From assembly GCA_963513935.1 (NCBI GenBank), contig OY740772.1:12246098-12310097 (forward strand): a stretch of 64,000 nt of DNA. Reading direction: 5' to 3'. Positions 45,260-56,519 of the stretch are shown here, piece after piece; position 1 is the stretch's first letter, and each line of letters opens with the position of its first letter. The translations under genes and the position numbers were made by a program. The DNA is from Aphrophora alni. Taxonomy: Eukaryota > Arthropoda > Insecta > Hemiptera > Aphrophoridae. The notes under the pieces were generated by a model. That model saw nothing but the letters and a program-made list of their open reading frames with translations, did no database searches and had not been told where the DNA came from.

Positions 45260-47769
45260 CAAAATCCTAAAAATTTTCCTCATGGAAACATGTCATTAAA
45301 ATTGCAGTTATATTATATTTTTATCGTATATAAGATACCATGATTAAAAACACCTAAAAATACAAATGCCAGATAAGACAGAAAAAAACATTAAAAACAA
45401 TGTTCCTATTTATCAACTCTGGAAACTAAGACAAATCTTTGAACACATTCAATATTCCTATACACAAACCCAATACATATTACAAGCTGTTATGTTAAAA
45501 AAATATCAGAATGCCTACTGCCTGGTTTTAATTTAGTAATAAACATGAAAAAAACAGAAATTTGTAGAAATTGACCTCCGCTATCTACAGAGTGAGCCAA
45601 AAATTAGCTATGGGATCCCCCAAAAATTTATCAAATTTAATTTTTCCCGGCTCTTAAAGTAAAGGAAAATTACATTAAATGTATTTTTGTTAAATTATTA
45701 AATTTTCTAGATATAAAGTTGTAAAAAAAAAAGTTGTTTTAAAATTTGTCCTTAGTCTGTGTTAAGCTGCCTCGTAAATGCTGTAACTACCGAAACTATG
45801 GTCGGCAAGACTCAGTAAATTGTAGAATTTTACAAAATTTTAACATGAAGTTCTACTAAATACTTACGGTCGTTAGCATAAATAATTTTACTGTATGTCC
45901 GTTAGACATAGACAAATCCAATGTGAAAGTTTTCAAACTAAAATAAGTATATTATTTTACAATTTAAATAAAGATGTATTCTTTAACCTAAAAATTTTAC
46001 TAAAATAATTTAAATTAACAATACAATTAGTTTTAGAAAAATCAAGAATCAGTATTTAGAACATGTGAGCATAAACATGAAAGTACTTATCAGGGTACAA
46101 GAAGGTTTGAACATTTTTAGGCTAATTGTTAAGCCCAAATTTTCCAATTTAAATTAAGCTGTGGAATATCATCCCGCTAACTTGTATGATACTGTGAAAA
46201 TTATTGAAAGTATAAACAAACGTAAATATCAACACGGAAAAGAAAAAAATATTTTTAATGCCATTTAAGAAATATAAAGAAATAGAAGTTGGGGAAAATG
46301 TTTATATTAAAATGTGAAGAGTACATTTGTAAACACAAGGGATTTCAAAACCGATTACAATATTATCGACAGTACAACTTCAATTTCATTACATTTCCAT
46401 CACACCTTTTTATGCATTAGTGGGAAACGGTGGTGGGGAGGCACTACCTTAAACCTAACATGCAATGGGGTTCTCCCTACATGAAAATACATATAAAATA
46501 CAACTCTGTCCTCTGTTAAACATGCAAGGGAGCAAAAGTGGTGGTGGGAGTAGTTTAGCTGAAATGTTGGGCATTAACTAAGACTCACCTAGCTGTGACA
46601 TTAAACACCTGAAACAGAAGAAAAGTGTTTCCAAATTAGTTGGAAGTAATACCATTACCAATGTAGTCAAACTCAAATTTTAACAAGTAAAGAATTCCAT
46701 TACAACTTTTTCTGATAATTTTGATCTTACATATGAAAATAATTCTGTATCTTTCTAAAATTCTTGTATGATTTAACAACTGCATCCGAAAAAAATCATT
46801 TGCTCACCGGGTGTTGTAATTATGAAAATTATTGTTATAAGCTAGTTTACGTTTGATCCTATTATATCCAAGGACAAATAATTACTATTATCTACTTGAC
46901 AAGAACCAAAGAATGTTAACAAGTTACACTGGGATGCAAGAAGCCAGATGTATTAAAATCCAAATGTTGTCACAAGAAACAAACACATGTAATGTTTAAT
47001 ATATTTATTTTCTATCTTACACATTAAACATTTTAGTGAAAAGTAGGTGGTATGAGAAACTGACTCGCCCAATATTGTAATATTGCTAGCTAAAATTGAA
47101 TGTTGCATACATTAATTAAATAGGAAGAACAAAGACTAAGATACCATACCTTATTTAAAGGCCAAAGACGCTAACTGGGTAGACGTCTCTATTGATGGAT
47201 GCCTGTATGTTATTGTAGTTGATAATGTTGAGTTCATTTTATTGTTGCAGACGAAGAATATGAATTTTTCTAAACAAAGAAATGTTTCACACTGTTATTA
47301 ACAATAATGAAATCCCATATATATGAGAATATTAATAAGTGTATGAAAATAGTCTAGTTAATTTCTAAAGTTATTCATTGAGTGATATGTGTTTTTACAT
47401 ACCAGCATTGATTAAGGATGGTATCATTCATACCAAATCAAACCCTTTTTTAACTGACCTACACGTTACATGAGCTAAGGGAAAAAGTGACATTAGACAT
47501 GTTGTACTTTGTTGTAGATGTCATTGATTACATTCAGATGTACAGGCTAGAGCCACTGCTAGGTAGCTAATCTCAGAGTGGTGGATTGTACCAAACATTG
47601 TGCGGCTGAATGATCCAATATGATAATAGGTCAACAATTAATGTTGTTTTCTGTGGATACAGTAATACCTCTGAGATCTGAATTAATGTGACACTGGATA
47701 ATTTGGATATCATAAAATACAGCCGAATATGTACTAATATAACATGCTTTGCAGTGTTACAAAATGGCT
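45260..47769. other. Non-coding stretch; one piggyBac-tail repeat
   Basis: At 45740-45800 the words 'tccttagtctgtgttaagct' and 'gcctcgtaaatgctgtaact' match, inverted, the repeat at 52420-52480. Otherwise I see no gene or structured element. Confidence 0.5.
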
Positions 47770-48310
47770 TTTGATTACACCATTTGATGGTGATGTAGAC
47801 AAACATAAACTTTTGTGTCGCTAAATACAAAACAAATTGGTCCCATCTCTCCAAAAATGTCAGGTCATGAGTTATTGGTAAAAACAAAAAATCGGCATGG
47901 GTCATTTATAAAAGGTTGTAATTTCTTAAAATCGACACTACATATTTCATAAAATTTTTAGTAAAATACAAAAGTGAGCAAAAAATTTTTATGTGAGCAA
48001 AATTGCAAGTCAAAAATATTACGGTAGTTCAGGAATAATTGTCAAAATACCAAATGAATATTGACTGCCATTTATTATAAACCTCAATTGTAATCAAATA
48101 TGATTTTTTCCAAAGACACGTTTATAGCACAAGCGAAGCAAGTTTAAGTCCTTATATAAGTATACAAATACTGTTTCAAAGACAGCGTCCATAATTCATT
48201 TTCACTTTTTGATGGACAACTACCAAACTGACATTTTCGGTGACTAGTTTTGCTTCCAAGTTTTTATTTGATATTGGGGATTGGTGAGTGATAAAATTTG
48301 TGTAATATTG
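47770..48310 (+). repeat. Family C repeat just upstream of the BTB gene
   Basis: This long copy has 'ccatctctccaaaaatgtca', 'atgagttattggtaaaaaca', 'attgcaagtcaaaaatatta', 'agcgaagcaagtttaagtcc' and 'gacaactaccaaactgacat'. It ends about 90 bases before the first recognised BTB exon. The same family precedes the zinc-finger exon (59900-60560). Confidence 0.65.
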
Positions 48311-48402
48311 TTTTGCAATAATAATGGAACTAAACAATATTTTTAAAAATAATAAGTTATGTTTGATCATTTTGTTTCTAATTATTTATTATTTCTTTTC
48401 AG

Positions 48403-48607
48403 AAAATTTTAACTGCCCAAGATGTCTGATGAACAGTTATTTTGTTTGCGTTGGAACAATTTCCAAACTAATTTCACTTCTCAGTTTGAAGCATTAAGAG
48501 CAGAAGAAGATTTCGTTGATGTCACTTTAGCTTGTGAAGGCAAACGTATAAAAGCTCATAAACTAGTCCTTTCAGCATGTAGTCCTTATTTTAAAGAACT
48601 TTTCAAG
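48403..48607 (+). CDS. BTB gene first coding exon
   Basis: The acceptor is atttcttttcag; 19 bases of 5' UTR (48403-48421) precede ATG at 48422. It encodes the first 62 residues of the BTB fold, ending PYFKELFK at a phase 0 donor (aag/gtaaga). Any promoter and upstream exon lie in the repeat-rich region to the left or were not recognised. Confidence 0.88.
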
Positions 48608-51600
48608 GTAAGAATATTTTAAGTTAAGCATTGAGTGAGATAGATCTTGCAAGTCTCATTAGCTATTTTTACAGATACGTATAGTTACAATAATAATAAT
48701 AATATTTTGAGTTTGATTCAACGCCGTGAATTGCACAAAAAAATTGGCTATAGAAAAATGATACCAAAAAGTGTATATATCGCAAAAAAATTTACTATGA
48801 AATATTAATATTAATCATAATACGATACATATGTTGTCTCGAATCTTGTAAAGTCAAATTTTATCACATTTCATCAAATGAATGAAAACACAATTTTTCA
48901 CAAAAACTGGAAAATTATTTAGGTTTTTATGGAAAATTGTGTTTTCACTTATTTGGTTATTAAGTTTTCATAAGTCTCCAGATAATTACAACTGTATTAG
49001 TATAGTCACTATTTGAACTATTTTTTATGGCCATGACTTGTTGCGAGCTCTATTATCAATGTACCAATTTCTTCTTTTTTTGCTTTTCTCTGTAAATATA
49101 AAAGTACAAATTTTCTACAATGATTTGAACCGTTTATATATTATTGTTAAGTAGACTTCTACATAACAGAAGCCTTTGTTTTCTACATCTTCAATTTAAT
49201 GTAATAGTTTACGATTTTTTATTACAGTATAAACTTTCTGATTTCAGGGAAATCCGTGTAAACATCCGATTATATTTATGCAAGATGTAGAGTACGAACA
49301 TTTATTGTCACTTGTGGAATTTATGTATGCCGGAGAAGTTAACATCGCTCAAGCTCAGTTGCCAAACTTCCTCCACACTGCTGAATGTCTACAAATAAGA
49401 GGACTAACAGCAGCTCCACAGAAAAAGGTAATTTAGATTTGATTTATTTAAGTGTGCTTAGTATCTTGCTAAAACTGTTCCCTGTTTTAACACTTCCTTA
49501 TTTAAATATAAGAATAAATTGATGTATTAGTCTCTGGAATTTGATCATAAACACCCAAACTATCAAACAAGGTTTGTCCCATAACTAAATGTAATGATTT
49601 TCATACGTACGACTTAGCATCGCACAACCTTGTTAATGTACATTGTTAGTAATGATCTTGACTCCATTTACATATTTGTTTTCAACTAGATTAATTGGTC
49701 AGTCGTGAGTTAGTGCTGTTTGCGTACAGTCGTGTTTTATGTTTGCAATGCAGGAAAATATTAAACAACAGTACACTATCAAATTTTATGTGAAACACAA
49801 CAAATCAACCACAGAGACATTTAATTCTTTAACTGAAGCTTATGGAGATGACACTCTATCAAGAACTATGGTTTTTAAGTGGGTTCAAACTTTCAAAGAT
49901 GACGAGAAAATGTAGACTAATCCTGTTTAAAAATGATCAAAATGGGTGTGATACTAGCTGTGATGACAAAAAAACACTAATTAAGTGTAAAGATGATTCC
50001 AGAAGAAACAGGTTTGAATAAAAATGCAGTTTAGAGAGTTCTAACACGTTTGATGACAACTAGTACAGTAATAGGAGGGAGATGGGTGTTTTATCTAAGC
50101 AGTCATTATAATCTCACCATTTTGAATGGGATAATCCCCTCTAGATGAGTTCTTAACTAGTTTCAATCAAAAGCGTAGCTTTTTCACCCTTAATAAAAGC
50201 AAAGTTTTGTAAGAAAAGACTTCATTGACTATATTTTTTGACACATTTTAATCTGAGCAGATCACACGCTCTAGGTTTAAAAACAATTTCTGTCTGGTTA
50301 CTTTTCTCAAAAACTACTGAACCTATTTCAATAAACCTTGACATAGGTGTTTCTCTAGTTAATGACAAAAAACTGTTTGAAAATAATTAAAAAAACCCCT
50401 TAGATGTCATAATGGCAACTGTTTTTCCAAACTTCTTACCTGTAAGTCCAAAAATGACTTGTTGAGATTAAGAGTCTTAAATTTTTTCATCCGATTATAT
50501 TATGATTTACCATCTGCAACAATACATTAAGGGAGTTGTAATTATCTCATTGGAGTTTTCATTTATTTATAACTCAGTCTTAAAAATCCAGTTAAACTAC
50601 TAATAATAGCTAATTGTATGTGCATTTATTATATTACAAAGTTGATGGGGCCATCAAGGTACTTACACAGCCCCATCATACAGTGTAATACAAGTAGATC
50701 CTCTAAATGTAACGCCTCTTGGGCCTTATGGGAAAGGTTAAATTGTATTGGTAGATCAATTAGACTTCTTTATTATTTTAAGTTTCTTTAAAATAGTTGT
50801 TATACAGGTTTTCTGAACATCGTTCAGACTCGCTTTGCTTTGCTTGTGGTTGTATATACATGAAGGAACCCCTACTCACTATACTTGTGTCGGTGATTAA
50901 ACCCTATCAGATCTTGTAACACGAATATCATATTTTCTTCGGAAGTCGGGGTTCAAATTACATTTTTTTACAATAACTTTGCTATTTGTTATAGAGAAGT
51001 GGGGTTAGTACCATTACATACAGAATTAAAATCTGCAAATTTTTATCTAATTCGGTGTGCTATAAATTGAATATCACACAAGATATGAACATAAAATTGT
51101 TTAAAATTACCACCATTTTAACATTTTCAATTTTATTTTTCTGAATGTTTATAGGGTTCTGTGTGATCACACTATAGTCCCCCTATACCAAACTTCATGT
51201 TGCTATCTATATTTTTGTTACCACTTCACGTGTTTACATACAGATGGCAACTATGATGGACAGACAGTTTGTCAAAAATAATTTTTTCAGTTACCTGAAA
51301 CTGTGAAACATGAAGATCAGTAAAAAAAAATTAAAATTGAAATTAAAAGACAATACATGCTTAGTCTCGTTCTTGTGTTGCTTAGACATTCATTGTCTTT
51401 ACAAGTGCTATCATTCTATAAAGAGGGTGGTTCAGATATTGGTTTCACATTACAACAAATGTATTAAATATTGATGAACATTATGTAGTCAAGTAGTTTA
51501 ACGTATCACCTTTCTTTTAATGATAAAATTTTTTTTTTAAATATTTTTTATTCGCTTGAAGACTTTCAAACATGAACATACTTTCTGAACATGCCTCGTA

Positions 51601-54600
51601 TTTGTTCGGAATATATTTATTGGAATATTGAGTTTTACCAATCAAAACAAAAAATAATAAATAATTTTTGAGTATTTTCATCCAAGATTTCTTTTAGGAT
51701 AAAAGTAACTATATTTTGCTCCACCGCCTTACCAAATTTTTGACTTTTTGTGTGTTTAAATACAAAAATTGTGTTTATGGTGCGAACCAGTCAAAGAAAA
51801 GATTAGTGAAAACTGCAGGAACATTCTGCCGTTTAGACTAAAGATATCTGGATATTCAGAAATCCTTAAATTTTTAATGGGTTTAAATAAAACAAATACA
51901 AAACTTTATTCAGTTTTAAAAAAATTATAAATGTCTTCTGGAAACTAAAAAAAGCGGAAACATAATATGTTAGTATTTTGCAAATCACATGATAAAAGGT
52001 TAATTATATCTGATAGCTAAAAACTGTCTACACACATATTAAAATATTTATATTTAAATTAATGTTTTAATTTTTTTTCAGAAAACAGGTGACTTAGAAA
52101 AATCAACGATTAGTTCAAAATCCGTAGCATCTACAATATCTCAAAATGAAAATCACACGAGATTAAAAGTTCAATGTAAATCACCTGAATTTAATGTTAC
52201 TGATGAAAATAATAAAGATGAGAGATATCCACCTAGTAAGAAAACTTGCCGCCCGTCAGACCAGGCACATCACAGTAGAGATCATCTTACGTTTAGCGAT
52301 GAAATTGTTGAAGTAAGTATGTTGTTCCTTTAACTTCGTTATTCTAACAACTGTTGGTAGATTATGGAATTCTATTTTTAATTAAATAAATACCGTAATA
52401 TTTATTGAGCCTCGCCAGCTTAGGTATTGACAGTTACAGCATTCTCATAAGCAGCTTAAAGCAGACTAAGGAAATAATATGTTATACAGTCTCTACAAAG
52501 GACTATGAAGACTTTATATAATAAGACACAAATTATAATTCTAGATTGTTTTTTTTAAATAGTTAAAAAAAAGTTATATATAAGAAAACAATCGAAATAA
52601 TGTAGTCTTACCTTGTTTTTACTTCTAAATATTCCTCTTTGAATAAATGGGTAACTGAGAACATTACAAACACCGTTTAATATTATATAAAACACAACAC
52701 AAATTGAAAATATTATTTACATTTTTATCATTTATTGTTTAGTTGTAGTCAAGTTTTGAATAATAGGCCTTGAAGCACTTCTCGATGTGAAGAGGCACTT
52801 GGCAATATTCACACAACCACCTTGCTTCAAATCTCTTATTTTTTACCTTACTAAGTTTGCAGGGGTTTGTTGATAATGCTTTACAAGCAGTTGGTTAAAT
52901 TTGGGTGAAAGAATTCAGTACGTATCCATTTTACCATAAATAATCAACAATTTCCACTAAACTTTTCGCACAAAATAGGCTTATTACGGTATAAAAACAA
53001 ATAATATTTGTCGGCTGCAAATGTAAAATAACTTTTATTTTATAACCATGTTAGACAACATAGAAATCAATAACCAACAATAATGAAGTTCACATTATTA
53101 TAAACTATCATTCTATGACATAAAATTTGGTTGGGGGTTTCTGAAGGCCACTCTTTAGTATTCTTTCAGTATCTTGAGAAATTTAACTGTAACTCTTATA
53201 AAAATAAATAAATTTTAATATATATTAATGGGAAAATGTTTGCATTGGTTATAAGTATCTATCGTGTTGTTGATTTCTTGTTGTTGCTGTTTTGTTTTGT
53301 TTATTAATATATAATAAGATGTTATATGTTTTGCTATAGTTGTCCAATTTGTAAATTTGATGCTTGTTATGCAGACTGTGTTTGTATAGAGCAATAACGA
53401 AAGAATAATAAATAAAAAAACTATGACATTCGTTGTTTATACTACAACAATTATAGCACATGTTTTGGTGTCCTATATATTATAAATACTATTAAAATAT
53501 ATAAATTATATGATATAAAAGTATAACTACGTTATGAAAAGAATAATGACTCCATCAAGTGGAAAAACCAAAGTACTATGTTGGTAAAGTCAACTATTGG
53601 GCCAGATATACGAGACTGTCTCAATAAGTCTATGACAATGGGTAACATTCTCCATGTCAGAGTAGACTGTTTAATTCACTGGAAATGTAAAAAATTAAGA
53701 GAATAGTTTAAAAATACTCCAATTTAGCAATAAAAAAACAATTAGAATTAAATAACTTGGCACTCTTTACACTTTTAACCAGGTTCTTAAACCATCCCCT
53801 TCCTCTAACTAACTAGTAACAAACACTGTTGTATCTGCAATGCAGACTGTTTTCTTACTCTGTTTTTAGCTGCCTATTAGATACTGTAACTGGTGAAATA
53901 GTATTTTTATTTCTATTAATTATAATTCCTATATAAAATTGTTCTTTTAAAATTTACATTTGAAATACCTAAATACCACAGTGTTCAACTTATAAGCAAG
54001 ACCTTGAAAATAATTAATAAGATATTAATATCAGATTCTTCTTTAAAGATGAAATACCTCTTGGTTAAAAAAGAATATAAAATAAATACCCCAAGCCCTT
54101 TAATACTCTAATAGCATCATGTTTGGAAGGGAATAAGAGTTGAACAGGAGAGACCTAATAGGAACGATGAAGATAGGGATCTAACCTAAGACAATGATCC
54201 CGCTAGGCCTTTGAGATCGGCAGAGTCATACTCAGCCCCTGAGGGTTCTAGCTGTGGAAAAACCAAAACTAGAGGAAGAGTATTACAGTTAATCTGAACA
54301 AACAAAGTTGGAACCATTTAAAAACGGCTTCATTCAGGGATCCTCACATCACACATCCTCATTCTTTTCTCACCATTTGATTTCTTTTCCCCACTAAATT
54401 TCAGTCGTTCTCCCTTATGTCTGAAACAGTCTATTTACAGATATTCACTTCAAATCTATTTATAATACATTTATAGATAAATAAATTTATAATGGGCTTA
54501 CTCAACGACACCACATCACACAAAAGAAAACAATAATGTAAATTTAAAACCCATGAATGAAGTAAAACAATATGAATTACAAGAAGTGATGTGTAGTGTA

Positions 54601-56455
54601 AGAAAGAGAACGCACAAGCACACTCCCTAACAGAGGCTTGGGTAGGGGTAATGAAAGCCGGCGAGTGACAGACATTGTTACTCGTCACTAATGTATAAAT
54701 TGGAGTCACATGCTGGCAACTTATCTTTCCATCAGCAATTTTTTTATCATTAATATATTTTGAAAGATGTTTGAATCGGCTTAATGAGATTTTACTGTAC
54801 AGAGAAAGTCAAAATTTGATGTTTTCTTAAAATTGATTTACACAACTACTTATAATTTAGAAGAATAATTGATCTTAAAATTCTTTTTGCAATATCCTCA
54901 AATAAACTTATAATTTTAGTATTTTAGTTTGTACGAAGAAATTATTATTTTCTATTCATTTTGTTGCAGACAAAAACAGAGCCGTTGTTTCAGACTAAAT
55001 CAGAACCTATGGAATATTATAGTGATGGAGAATCAAAACCTGTGATGACAACATCACCGCATACATTAATTGATAACTCAGTTGAAGGACATTCTGGTTA
55101 TTCATTGCAAGGTGATAGATTAGTTATTGTTTTAGATACTTAAACTTTAACTCATTAGTCTCCGTTTGATCTAGTGGCTATTGCTTTCACTTGGTGTGCG
55201 AAAGATCTTGGGTTCTTCTCCTGATTATGTTGAATCAGTATTATGAGAAGTGGGAGCTACCATTAGTAGCGAATTTTGGATGTAAAGGCTAGAATAACAC
55301 CATAAGAATTATTAACCTATTGGACGTTGAACGATTGGTAACTAATTTGATATCAGCATTGTTACATTTAGGCTATGGTCTATATTTTGGATATTGTACT
55401 GCTTTGGTCCATTTTGAGGTTTAAATTACTCACCCCAGATCTGCCTATGCACCATTACAGTACCCAGCATTGAAGAGATTACTTTAATTTACGTACATTA
55501 CCAACTTAAAACTAATGACTAATGAAACGCTCACACAATATCAAACTAATTAAGAACAAAACTGACTTCGGCATAACCCATTCTCAAACTCGTCTTGTTT
55601 AAAATAATAAATTAATGCATCTGATATAGATATTGGGCCTCGGGAAAAACCCCAAACACCATGACCCCAATTATTTAACCAGTCATGGTTTACTTAGAAA
55701 TTTAATATTAAAACCAAAAATTAAAACAAGGAGCACTTCACAACACGGCTGGGGTTGCCTGGACGATCTGAATGCCTCTTTCATATGAGTAGCGTGATCT
55801 GCTCAACCTAGCTACCAAGTCAGCTGTTTCCTAGTAAGAACAGTTTGGGGTAAGCAAAAATGGACCCTGCTTAAGTAAGTGCCGAGTTCAGAGACGCACT
55901 GTCACAGACACTAATACAATAACTATAGTCTTTTCACTCTAACTCCCATATTGTATTTGACAAAACTTAAGAACACAGTTTCTTAACATTCCATCTATAC
56001 AATAATATTGTAAAATTCCTTATCCCATAATTATATGGTAGAAATCTTGTAGAGAAAAACTGATGCTTGTGAGATGAGATTTTATGTAATCTAAATGAGA
56101 TGTGTAAAATAATGTATCTTTTTACAATAATGACCCCCTTCCTCTCCCCATAGTATTTTTTATGGTGCAAGTTTTGATAATTCCAAATTACACTTTATAT
56201 ATATTACCATATATTTATTATATATATATATATATATATATATCATAAATTACCCTCAGGGGTTGCACATAGTGATTGTGGGTGGGTGTAGCAGACCCGA
56301 ACACGAACACCCTAACTGGATCTACACTTTTTTTCATGTAGTCTTAGGTTAGATCCCTATCTTCATCTTTCCTATCAGGTCTCTTGTGACCAACTGTTCT
56401 TTTCCGACTCTGACACTATTATAGTGCTCGAATGCTAATGGTCTTTAAGTTTTCT

Positions 56456-56519
<64 letters not shown>

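Larger units (their letters stand above)
49428..52081 (+). other. BTB gene intron 2 with mariner scrap and family B copy
   Basis: It holds a mariner N-terminal relic (49730-50060) and family B copy 4 (50637-51325). 51330-52070 shows nothing recognisable. Confidence 0.7.
52313..54969 (+). other. BTB gene intron 3 with piggyBac relic and family A copy
   Basis: It contains a minus-strand piggyBac C-terminal relic (52370-52990), a related tail repeat at 53853-53910 and a reverse family A copy (54045-54245). The rest, including 52990-53850, shows nothing. Confidence 0.7.

Noticed and set aside
55155..55230. A functional tRNA gene
   Set aside because: Box-like words are present but acceptor, D and T arms do not pair; a SINE relic fits better.
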